Assembly (NCBI GenBank): GCA_947561395.2
Contig: OX387185.1
Coordinates: 39,380,602 to 39,444,601, forward strand
Source of the DNA: Buxus sempervirens
Taxonomy: Eukaryota > Streptophyta > Magnoliopsida > Buxales > Buxaceae
Direction: 5' to 3'
Length of the DNA: 64,000 bases
Position numbers and translations under genes: made by a program. Positions 22,821 to 33,139 of this stretch are shown here, piece after piece; positions within the stretch are counted from its first letter, which is position 1; the number at the start of each line of letters is the position of its first letter. Under the pieces are notes generated by a model. It saw nothing but the letters and a program-made list of their open reading frames with translations. It made no database searches and was not told the origin of the DNA.

Positions 22821-24630
22821 GTTTTTGTATACCAAGAAACTAAAAATAAAACATTTATTTTAGTTGGAAAGAAGAGAGAGAAAAGCATAACGACAGAGAA
22901 TACGGAGCCCCTGTTTCTGCAACTTCTATAAAAAAGTAAGATCACAAACTGTAACAGATCTGGAAAAGCATATATAACGATAGAGAATACGGAACCCCTG
23001 TTTATGCAACTTTTGTACACAACAAAGTTCACAAAATTATACTAGATTTAATGTAACCGCTGGATCGTGAAGATTATACTGATCGAAACGATCAACAGGA
23101 AGAGGAAGTGCAAAAAATCGAAGCACGAGAAGGCTCTTTCCCCCTCTTAGTGAAACACAGAGCTGAAACCGCCTCTTTCAGAATACCCTTCAGAATTCGA
23201 CCCCTTTTGGGTACGTGACGAGGAGAAACTCCAGCTCGTGCCGTCCCACATCGTCCGCCTTTTGTGGTGGTGGAGGCGGCGGCGGCGTTTCCGACTGTTC
23301 GAAATCTCCGCCGATTTGGGGTGGTGGGGAAAGTTTGGTTCGCTTGAGCCATGAAACCAAAAGGCCAAGAAAGACACAGCACCAAAAAACTAGTAATCTT
23401 AATCTACCTGAAGAGCAACGACCATGCGAACTTATAATTCCGAAATAGCGCGAGGAGGAAACTGCTTGGAAGTTTGGTTTTCGGATTCATGTTTGACATC
23501 CCTAAAAATCTAAAACAAGGTTTCCGACTCTTCGACGATTTGGGGTGGTGGGGAAAGTCTGGTTCGCTTGAGCCATGAAACCAAAAAACCAAGAAGGACA
23601 CAGCAACAAAATATCTTTAGGTGGAAACTGCTTGGAAGTTGCTTAATATCATTTACAATTTTTTATCTTAATCAGAAAAAGGGAGAGATTTAAACTTTAG
23701 TGTTTTATCTACCATCTTTGCATCCCACAAGAAAATCCCACAATTTGGTCCATGAAAATTAAAATTTATCAAAAATTAAGTATATAATGGTTAATTGAGA
23801 ACATTATCTCATTATACCAAGGCTACAGGACTTTCTTTTTTACTGGAGACGATTTCCACTTAAAACTTTTATATAAATTTTAAAATATAATTCATAGTAT
23901 CAATGCTCCAGTGTAATTGAATAATGATTTGATTTACCACACCTTAATTTATTTTGCTTAATTTAAGTTTGCTTTGAGGACTCATGTTAAAATATCTTTG
24001 TGTTTGAAACAGAGAATTAAAATTAGATTGCGGCATTACAGATCTACAAATTTTCTAAATTATGGTTCTTTAAATTGTAATTATTTTGTGTGATTGCAAT
24101 AACAAATTAAGATTCTGAATTTCAGGTAATTCAAATTCCAATTGTTATATTAGAATGTATTTTTCTAGTTTTTAATGGGATTCTTTCTTCGGCAACTCAG
24201 GTCGTTGAGCTCAATTAGGTCGTTGGGCTCAATTCAAGTCAAGACCTGAGCAAGTTTTTCTGACATTTCCTAAATGCAACGAGTGAAGACGAGGAATATA
24301 TCTAACACAAATTCTCTCGCTAGCTTGCAGCGCTGGGCATTCTGGATTTCATAGCATATATATATATATATATATAAAAGGTTTGACTAGGTTTTACAAT
24401 AAGATATTTTTTAAATAAAATATAAAAGAGAAAATAGAGGAGATATTATAAGAAGTTAAGATTACATTTAAATAGTCTTGAAAAAACAAATAACCGAAGT
24501 CTTGATCAAAACAACGAATGATTTTTAGCGTTACTAACGAGTAAATGACATATTCACAATTATTTCTATAAATTATCAATATTTTTTAATTACCAAGAAT
24601 TTGGTAACTGAATTAGGATTATTTTTTAAA

Positions 24631-25222
24631 AGACCCATAACCAACAAGATATTGTCCGCTCTGGGCTCATGGGCCCTCACGGATTTGTTCTTAAGGACAA
24701 CACGAGAAAACTTCTCAGGGGTCACCCATCCTAGCAGTGCTCCCACTCGAGCACACTTAACTTTAGGGTTCCCAGGGGATTTAGTCCCGTGTTGCTCCTT
24801 AAAAGGCCAACCATATGAACATCCTCGCCTGGTAGCTCGCCACTGTGGTAGCTCGCCCAGGTCTCTCACCCCGCCCACATCACAGCCGCCCACTCAGACA
24901 GCCAGGATGTCACATACTCCCCTCCATGGGACAACGCGTCCTCGCGTTGGGCAGAACCCCCACACTTTCCGGTCGGGGCAGTCTCTGATACCATTTGTAA
25001 CACCCCAGACCCATAACCAGCAAGATATTGTCCGCTCTGGGCCCACAGGCCCTCACGGATTTGTTCTTAAGGATAACTCGGGAAAACTTCCCAGGGGTCA
25101 CCCATCCTAGCAGCGCTCCCACTCAAGCACGCTTAACTTCAGGGTTCCCAGGGGATTTGGTCCTCGTGTTGCACCCCCATCCACTCTTTAGTTATGTGAC
25201 ATCCTAGCTGTCTGAGTGGCAA
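24631..25222 (-). mobile_element. Cassandra-type TRIM with 5S rRNA-like LTRs
   Basis: Two direct repeats (about 24631-24800 and 24996-25190) share ACCCATAACCA.CAAGATATTGTCCGCTCTGGGC. Read on the minus strand both contain AAGTTAAG.GTGCT and CTAGGATGGGTGACC, the conserved core of plant 5S rRNA with its internal promoter (24718-24764 and 25095-25141). The right copy starts TGTAACACCCC and is abutted on its left by the complement of TGGTATCAGAGA (about 24983-24994), the initiator-Met primer site. This layout, with no coding region, is diagnostic of Cassandra TRIMs, which depend on other elements for transposition. A 24-26-base inverted pair around CACTCAGACAGC.AGGATGTCAC lies at 24889-24915 and 25197-25222. 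The left copy appears truncated. Confidence 0.85.
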
Positions 25223-25634
25223 TTTTCTCTACTTTTTTTTTTGTTTTATACGGCGTGGGTCAGAGTTTTATGTTTACATATGATTTTTTTAAGTGATATT
25301 TTTTTATAAATATCTCAAATTCAATCACGTTATTTTCAATAATAGGTAAAATAGTGATATTTTTGTTATATAGGCCGCAATAGTTTTTTTTTCTTTATAT
25401 ACCGTATTTGCCCCCATTATATACAAGGGGAAATTGATTTTAAGTGATATTTTTCAAAGAGGAACAACAATAGAGGCTTGAAAAGCTTGCGACGAGACAT
25501 GTGGTTGTCCTTCTCTATGCCTCGATGGCATTGCTTGCAGGTCACTTTCTATGTATTTGTCTTCCTCTAGTAACGAAGATTCTTTGTATTGAATAATTCC
25601 GCCGAATAGTTTCACTTCAAGTGAGACTTTTAGT
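25223..25634. other. AT-rich stretch, nothing assigned
   Basis: Contains T-rich runs and a repeated AAGTGATATTTTT word (25291, 25441). No gene, RNA or element end is supported. Confidence 0.5.
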
Positions 25635-25835
25635 GTGGGAGAGCCGAAGATGCAGCACATGTGTTGTTCATGTGGTGACCGTTATGAATGCAACCCTTGT
25701 TTTGGTACTGGAAAGGCATTCTGCAAATGCGGTGAAGGTAATACGTGTGTAACATCCTTGTTTTCTAAGCTTTCAAGGAATACGTTTTTAGCAAATCTTC
25801 TCTCTACCCTTCTTGCATTACTTATCATTCTCTAA
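25635..25835 (+). CDS. Small Cys-rich ORF with C-terminal hydrophobic segment (66 aa)
   Basis: The N-terminal half has eight cysteines arranged CCSC, then C.PC, then CKC and a further C (residues about 10-38). The last 20 residues are a Leu/Ile-rich stretch (FLANLLSTLLALLIIL) that could be a membrane anchor. I considered plant metallothioneins and LITAF-type zinc domains, but the spacing fits neither well. No neighbour gives context, and the ORF may be chance or a decayed exon. Confidence 0.22.
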   Translation: MGEPKMQHMCCSCGDRYECNPCFGTGKAFCKCGEGNTCVTSLFSKLSRNTFLANLLSTLLALLIIL

Positions 25836-27018
25836 TCTTTATCTTTACTACTATAAAAGTACGAACGCCCTTACTGTTTGTCCATTTTTATCTCCCTAAA
25901 ACATCCTCATACTAAAAACAAATCTCAACGAACCTGTCCCATCTATTCACCGCTTGTAACAGTCATGAAGTCACTGTGTTTTTGCTATTCTCGATGGGTC
26001 TATTTTGTTTAGTACTTTTCCGTGTTGTTGGGAGGCACTCATCAAATCTCTTGACATGACTGAATGGGGCAGATGCTACTGCCCTGCTCCGAAACAAGTA
26101 GTCCGAGGTTTGTGATGCGAGATTTGTGATGCGTACTAAAATAATAATGATGAGGACCAAGAAAGGCCACGCCATTGCCATTGTGCCCCCAAGTGTAGTG
26201 TGTTTAAATGGTTATTTGATTGGTTGGTGGGGGCGGTATGAAAGTCTCCCCAACTGAACTTTTTTTTTATTCACAAATCTCCCCAACTTAACGAAAGCAA
26301 CCGTGTGGTGATTAAAGCTAAGCAATGCCGATTGAACAAGGCTTTTTACGGATGGTAGACTATACAGCCTCAATCTGCAGTTTTATTTACAGCATTAACA
26401 AGATGATGCCACCTGTCCGGATTCTTTTGCTGCTTCAAACGTGCAAAAACACTACTTAACGTTATCAAACGTTAAAGGTTCCGTCAATTTCAAAATTTGA
26501 AATCAAAACTATCGCAAAAGTCAAGCTGTCAGTACCTTTTCCCTTTCTGCCTTCTCCCTTTTCTTTCCCTGTTAATGTGTTTCTCTCGCGCTCGGATCGT
26601 CTGTGAAGCGCATCCTCTGTGAAGCAACGCATCATCTGTGAAGCGCAATCCAATGGACCAGAATAAGCGAAGGGTAGTAGCATAATTTTGAACGAAACGC
26701 TTAAAAAACTATTAAAATTCTCCTCGGCTTTGTCCTCGGCAATCTCCTCGTCTCGATGAAAACGTGCGAAACATTTTATTTAATTTAGGATCCTCTCCAC
26801 GTCCGCACCTTACCCGACATTTCTGGACCTTCTTCGTCTTCGTCATCCTCATCGCATACGAAAGGACAGGATCATACTCCATTTGCTTTACAGAGGTTTC
26901 CCTTTCTTACAAACGCGCGCGCCCACTTGACGAAAGAAAGGGACCACCACCATCACAAGAAGTTCGTAAGCGAGGGACCACCACGACAGCCACCAGCCTC
27001 ATTGAAAGACTACTGTAA
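25836..27018. other. Intergenic stretch without supported gene
   Basis: Mixed sequence with a pyrimidine-rich block near 26530-26590 followed by three spaced CATC.TCTGTGAAGC words (26601-26646). No domain, RNA or transposon terminus was recognised. Confidence 0.45.
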
Positions 27019-27019
27019 G

Positions 27020-28010
27020 CCCTAATTTAATTTTATAATATAATGACCAAATGTATACATAAGGAACCATGGGTACCAGGCGAAATAAGCCAAAGGTACT
27101 GCTCCAAATAACGATGGGTACCTGCCGAGTTAAGCTTTAGGTACGCCCGAAGAGCTCCCCAAAAAACATTTTCGTAGTCAACAAATAAACCTATGGTACC
27201 CTTCAAATAAGCATTAGCTACATCCCCATTTAATTTACAGGCACCCCCAAATAAAGCATAGGTACCCCCAGTCAAATAACCCATAAGTACGCCCCACAAA
27301 TCAGATGAAGGTACCCCACTCTAAGCCCAAGGTACCGCATATAAGCCTAAGGTAGCTCCCATATAAACCTAAGGTACCCCATGGTAAGCCAAGCCCACTC
27401 ACCAAAATTAGCCTAAGGTACCCCCTAAACCTACAGTACCCACAATATAAGCCCAAGGTATCCCCAATATAAGGCTAAGGTACTTCCTGAAATCGTGATT
27501 CGGCGATTTATCCTGAGACTTAATCGCTACGAAACAGAGACAATGTTTCACTGCTTACAGTTAATCGCAAATCCGCGATTAGTCGTCTGATTAATCGCCG
27601 CACCTAATCGCCAGGTCACGATTAATCCTGTACTTAATCGTGATGAAAATCTTGGGAAGTAAGGCTTAGATTCCTCTCCCCTCCCCAATTAATTCATAAT
27701 TGGTGGGTTACCCAAGGCTTATGGGGCTGGTACCTAAGGCTCACTTGTTTGTACTAAGGCATTTTTGGGGTGTACCTAGAACATTTGGGGGGGGGGGGGG
27801 GGGGGGGGGGGGATATTTGGGGATACCCAATGCTTATTTGTGGGGTACGAAAGCCTTATTTTGTTGGGGGTACCTAAGGCTTAATTGGGTTTTGGTAAGC
27901 CAATTTGTAGGTGTAGGTAAACCAATTTAGGGGGACTATTTGTGGGTACCCAATTCTTATTTGTGGGGTACAAAATGCATATTTGTGGGGTACGTAAGGC
28001 GTATTTCAAT
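27020..28010. repeat. GGTACC module A: inverted arrays around a TAATCG-rich spacer
   Basis: Left arm (27050-27485): about 18 degenerate units of 20-28 bases resembling AAATAAGCCTAAGGTACCCC. Spacer (27488-27650): at least eight TAATCG/CGATTA words, several as GATTAATCGC and GCGATTAGTC. Right arm (27690-28010): units in inverse orientation, GGGGTACCTAAGGCTTATTTG. The arms could pair as a long imperfect hairpin. The same arm-spacer-arm plan occurs at 46.27-46.87 and 51.64-52.08 kb. The Ulp1-like gene starts just downstream. Confidence 0.8.
27787..27815 (+). repeat. Long poly-G run
   Basis: About 26 consecutive G residues within the right arm of module A. Could form G-quadruplex and is prone to assembly and replication error. 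Confidence 0.95.
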
Positions 28011-28095
28011 TTACATTTTGATTTTATAGATGGCACATGTAAATAGTCACATTGCAAAGTTTTTTTTATCAATTTGTGTATTTATTTGTAGATAA

Positions 28096-28989
28096 ATGGC
28101 ACCAAGCGGAGAAGGAGTTCGCAATAGATGTACTCCTCAACGACTGCTAAAAATTATCGAAAGGTTGAACGAGTCCTAGAGGCTAGCTGTTAGAGAAATT
28201 GGGCTGGGAAGCCTTCTTGATATGACGATTAAACACTGTTATAAGGGCAACATTGTGTCCTTATTGGCTTCATTTGATCCCGATAAATGTTGCCTTGAAG
28301 TAAGTGGAAGGACGTTTGATATATCACCTCCTTATGTTCAGCAGATATTGGGGGTGACCTCTGCCGGGGAGACTATAGAAATCGATGAGGTGGAAAACGA
28401 CCTCACAGAATTAAAGAAAATGTATTGTGATGATAAGGGTAAGATACCTTTAGGAGAGCTGGAGAGAAGACTGCAAGAGAAGGAGACGGCAGATGAAGAT
28501 TTTTTGAGGCTTTTTGTATTGCTTGCATTGGGCTCATTTTTATGCCCTCAAACTAAGCCGGAGGCCAGCACAAAGTTCTTAAATCTCGTAATGGATATGG
28601 AGGGACTCCGTACCCTCAATTGGTCGAAGTTGGTTCTTGATTGGCTCATTGCCGCAATCCACCGATACAAGGAGAAGCACCAAATATATGTCGGTGGTTG
28701 TTTGGTTTTTCTAAAGGTAAATTATTGTTATACACACATTTCATATATTTGGTATGCTTAAATTGTAGTGGAAGAAATGTTTACTCAATCGTAGATGTTC
28801 TATTATGAATGTTTATGCATGGATGGGACCGCGATAGGCTTGGATGCAACAGCTCCTCTCATCACCGTGTAGAATGATGAGGATGTGTTGGAGAGGGAGA
28901 AAGAAGGAAAGGAAAAGGACATGAAAACTCCGGACCATATTGAATATGAAAATGTTCCGGAGTCCGATAAATCAAAGGGGAGGAAGAAG
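28096..28989 (+). pseudogene. Exons 1-2: N-terminal domain of the Ulp1-like gene
   Basis: Exon 1 (207 codons) starts MAPSGEGVRNRCTPQRL and includes LEVSGRTFDISPPYVQQILG and NWSKLVLDWLIAAIHRYKE, the pattern of the alpha-helical domain preceding the protease in plant transposon-derived Ulp1 proteins. Donor AAG|GTAAAT at 28716; acceptor TCGTAG at 28794. Exon 2 starts MFYYECLCMDG and ends GRKK|GTATAT. Each exon carries one in-frame TAG (28177 and 28870), each one transition away from a CAG or TGG codon that would suit the local sequence. Confidence 0.65.
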
Positions 28990-29123
28990 GTATATTATAT
29001 TATATTGTATTTATATTTTCGAATAGGGGGTACTCAATATCAATATTCATTATACGTACATGGACATAAATTTTACTTGATTGTGTGTTTTAGCAGGATA
29101 AATTGAGGGCAGCGATAAAGAAG

Positions 29124-32100
29124 CTAACTGTGCACACGTGGGAAACGCGGCACGGGGTAATTCGGAGTCGCCACCGCCTGATGGGGTGCAGGCGGACACC
29201 TGGGTGCCTAATCCTGTCTATTAGGGCTTTTGGGTCTGCGGCTTGAGATTCTAAGTCTGTTCTCGGTTGTGGTCTGGGGAAATCCGTAGACACCCCGGTC
29301 CACCCCGTCGGATGACGGGTCCCATGGGTTCCCTGGTTTGAGTCAGCTTCCATTGGTCTCACCCGATTCCTAATCCGATATGCAGTTTGGTTAAGCCTGG
29401 CGGGACCACCTGAGTGGTGTGGGTCCCTTTAATTGCTTTTATCTTGTTTAATTAGGTGATCTGGGTCTGGTTGGGTGGGCCCTGTTGGAAGGCCCACGGT
29501 ATCCTTGGTGGGCTTAGTGAAGCCCATGTACCCTTGTGGACCTCAGTCTAGCCTGAGAGGTCCTTTGGGCTTTGGTTAGTTCAACAGATTTTACTTTAAG
29601 TTAAGCTTTGAAGATTAAGTGTTTTTCATGCACAAGTGGGCCGGACTGGTTTGTGGGCCCCTAAGGTGGGCCCACATGGTGGCCAAGTATTTTTATTAGA
29701 TTTATCTTTTTAATCTGCCAAAGTGAGCTGGACACTGGGCTTGGGGCCCATAGTCCAAATCTGGGCTTGTAAGCCCCAGTTACCAGAAATTAGGGTTTGC
29801 ACCCTTCCTTGGTTCGGTTGGTGGGCTTTGGCGGGCCCGGTAGGCCCTTGCCCTTGGTCTCGGCCAAACCACGCAATTCATGCATCAATTTCACATAACA
29901 AGGCTCGGGTGGGCCGCATTGGGTTTGGCCCGCCCGGTTCAAATTGTTCATTTTACTTAAATTATTTAATGGCATGCTTTGGTGTTTATTGGGCTGGGTG
30001 GGCCCCGTTGGAAGGCCCACTGGAAGTCAAGTTGGACCGGGGGTCCAAGTCCCACATTGGGTTTCCGGGTGACCCAGAAACCCCATTGGTTTATTCGGTT
30101 CTGTTTTGGACCTGGCGCTCACCTCCTGAAGTGAGCGCCAGGTGGGCGCCAGATGGGCGCCAGAACCGGGCGAAATTTTGACCTGGCGCTCACCCGATAC
30201 CAGGTGAGCGCGAGCTGGGCGGGAGGTGAGCGCGAGATGGGCGCGAGAAGGGCGCCAGAATTTCACCTGGTTTTTAGTGGGCGCGAGCTGAGCGCCAGGT
30301 GGGCGCCAGCTCGGCGGGAAGTGAGATGAAAGGGGCGCCCACCTCCTAGGTGAGCGCCAGGTGGGCGCCAGATGGGCGGCAGGTCACTGCAATTTTCAAC
30401 TCTCTGTTTTTTTGAGATCTCCATCTCTGGTCGATTTTTTTTTGGTCTGTAACTGTTCCACTAGCCTCCTAACATGCTCAGAACACCTCCCAACTAATCT
30501 TGGATTTAATCTAACTACATTTTATTTCAAGTTTTGAAAACCCAGAAAACTTACAATACAACCATGCTTTCAAAATACTTCACGAATAACATGCCCAGAA
30601 CACTTCCCCGGGCTTCGACCACTCCCCAGAAGGCACTTAAACTTGTATTGAAATTAATCTGAACATGCTTCATGCTTCATCCCACAACCCAAAATCTTTT
30701 AGAAGAAAGAAAACAAACCCGATAAAAAACTGGTACAGATGCATTAACAGCTTGAAAAAGGAGGGGGGGTGATGGGAGCATGCTCAAGGGTGCACAAGCA
30801 GCATGTTAGCAAACCCAGCAATGTAAAAAAAACAACAGGAACCACATGCAGACATTACATGTACTCCCATCCACGACTAGACCTTCAAGCATGCACCCTA
30901 ACATCCGAAGAAGGGAATGAGGAGGGGGGTTTACAGGGGTACAATGGATGAAGGGAACTTGGGAACATGCTCCCTTTTCGGCGCGAGCAACACACGCATC
31001 TTCCTCTTCCTTACTTGGTGGTCTTCATCAGATGGAAGTGAACAAAAAAAACATGGTTTCATGGCTGTGGCCTCATACCACCGAATAAGACCGGCTTACG
31101 AAAAAAAAACATCACATACTCATATATGTATAACCCAAAGTAACAGGGAGGTTTACCTGGTGGTTCTTGAGTTCTGGAGCTGAGTGGGGGAGCCTCCTCG
31201 AAGTCGGACAGCGGCTGGAGCCTCCTCTTTACCGCACCAACAGTAGCAAGCTTCCACTTGCTTGGGTGGAAATGGAGAAGAACCAAAGGGGGTGAGGCGC
31301 TTGGGGTTTTCTGGGAAGCAAGCAGGGGTGAAGAGAGGGGGGCTTCGGGTGAAGGAAGAAGAAAATCAAACAAAAACCCTTCGAACCCTCCAGCAATCCG
31401 AACACTTAGTTTTTTTTCGAAAATCCTTCCAACCCCTCTGCGCGGAATGCCGCGTGGCTTATATAAGAGAGAAAAAAAAGGGGATGCGCCCACCTTGGCG
31501 CCCAGCTCCAGGTGAGCGCATGCCGCTCGCCACATCCGCGCGAGCGGCATAATGATGAAAATCATTTAATGCCGCCGCTCGCCGGACGTAAAAATCTAAA
31601 AAATTCGGATTTAGTCCCTGGCAATTTTTGATTTAATCCGATATTCTCGGATTTTCACGGATTTAGTCCCTGGGATATTTCATATGTTTGGATATTTACG
31701 GATTTAATCCCCGAGATATTTTCCTGCGCAACTCGCCACGTGTGCAGCTTTTTGCCACGTGCGCAAATTGCCGGTTTTGCTGCCCGGGAATTTCGTCAGC
31801 TCATATTTCCTTCATCCGGACTCCGATCTGGGCAAACTTAGTTTCATTAGAATCGTATCGGAGCCCTCCATCCCATGACCTAGAGGTAGGCCTCCGGATC
31901 AGATTTTAGCAGAAAGTCAACTTTGGGCTTTGCTCAAGTTTGACCGCCCGTAGAACCTTCATCCGGACCCCGATTCCTGCAAACTCAGTTGCGTTGGGAT
32001 CGTGTCGAGATTCTCTATCCAATGATATAAAGCAAGGTACTTGGCACGGAATTCGAGGAAAAGTCAACTCTTGGCTTTTCCTTAAGTTTGACCACCCGCC

Positions 32101-32302
32101 GAACCTTCATTCAGACCCCGATTCCTGCAAACTCAGTTGCGTTGGGATCGTGTCGAGATTCTCTATCCAATGGCATAAAGCGAGGTGGCCAATTTTCATT
32201 TGATTAAAAAGTCAACTTTTGACCCCTCAGGGTTTGACTTTTTGTCTAGGGTTTGCATTTCTGGTTTTTCTAGGAGCGCAAAAATGAGGTGCTTACACTA
32301 AC
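29124..32302 (-). mobile_element. Solo LTR (Tat/Ogre-like Ty3 type) in exon 3 of the Ulp1-like gene
   Basis: The LTR spans 29129-32297 (about 3.17 kb) with plus-strand ends TGTGCACACGTG and GAGGTGCTTACA. It is flanked by a perfect 5-bp target duplication CTAAC (29124-29128 and 32298-32302). It shares the GGAGTCGCCACCGCCTGATG module (about 29168-29187) and the GTTGCGTTGGGATCGTGTCG module (31990-32010, repeated at 32137-32157) with the LTRs at 33.1 and 43.2 kb. Those have a minus-strand PBS, which gives this orientation. There is no internal region, so it is a solo LTR left by LTR-LTR recombination. It interrupts a coding exon between two otherwise continuous codons. Confidence 0.9.
30110..30395 (+). 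repeat. GC-rich minisatellite inside the solo LTR
   Basis: About a dozen variants of the words GTGAGCGCCAGGTGGGCGCCAG and GGTGAGCGCGAGCTGGGCG, many of them self-complementary around GGCGCC. A related palindromic patch lies at 31490-31575 (GCGAGCGGCAT and ATGCCGCTCGC). Expected to form strong hairpins in RNA. Confidence 0.85.
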
Positions 32303-33139
32303 GAAGGTAGTTGCTGCCCTTCAGCGTGAGGTAGCCGAATCCCCGACATTGAAGGCTTTGGAGAAGGAGGTAATGGAATTCGGTTTTTGTCATTATTCAT
32401 TATAAGTTCCAGATCTTATAGAAATGCAAATGTTTGTGGCTTGATTTGTTTAGGTGGAGAAATTGAAGTTGATGATAAGCAATCTTGAAGTAGGGCAAGC
32501 TGAATTAAGAGAGATGGTTCTCGAGCTTGTTGGATATGCTCGTGACTACCGAAGCTACTTTGCTCCTGAATGTCCACGTGAACCATTTGAGGTTCCAGTG
32601 AACGTTGCTTCTGCACCAGAAGGCCCTTGCCCAGTGTCGCCGATGGAAGATATTGAACTTAGGGCGGAATGTATCCCGGATCCAACAGCGGGAGAATATG
32701 AAGGGTCAATCGTTCCATTTCAACCCGTTGAAGCTCCGAGATTGAAACGAATGAAGGTGCCCGGCAAGGCAAAAAGGAGTCCTTTTACAACCATCACCGG
32801 GGAGAAAAAGAAGAGTGCCAGAAAGAGTAAGCAATCGCTCGATGCCGAGAGGCCAACGCAAACGGTAAGTAGTATATAATTGGATGTCTAATTGCATGTC
32901 AACCATTCATGTAGAACTTTACTATAGTAGATTGAAGAGCAAAATTGTCGATGTAATGATCGTGTGACCTACATGAAATATATTTTAGGTGCCATCTGGC
33001 TATGATCAACGTGCGGAGGCTAGGTTGTTGCTGGATCTGAACACTGCAAATCCGGCCATATAGCCATTGGTATGTTTGTTCTCAGTTTTTCTAAAGGAAT
33101 TGTTTTATGTTTTTCGGTTAGAATTAGGTTGACAGACAT

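Larger units (their letters stand above)
20106..24530 (+). repeat. Segmental repeat, copy U4 (interrupted)
   Basis: Collinear with U2: 20106-20275 and 20590-20770 match the first blocks, 20960-21300 match 16540-16790, 22826-23470 match 16900-17010 and the leader/small-ORF/GC-rich blocks, and 23990-24530 match 19260-19400 and 17345-17700. The interval 21397-22820 has no counterpart in U2 and is probably an insertion. A partial extra copy of the GC-rich block occurs at 23520-23605. Confidence 0.7.

Noticed and set aside
24601-25110. 169-codon plus-strand ORF
   Set aside because: Lies across the Cassandra TRIM and its 5S-like sequence; no protein similarity.
24700-25180. Genuine 5S rRNA genes
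   Set aside because: Only part of the 5S sequence is conserved, the spacing matches LTRs with a Met-tRNA primer site, and the copies are diverged; Cassandra explains it.
25635-25835. Plant metallothionein
   Set aside because: Cys pattern and the hydrophobic C-terminus do not fit any of the plant metallothionein types.
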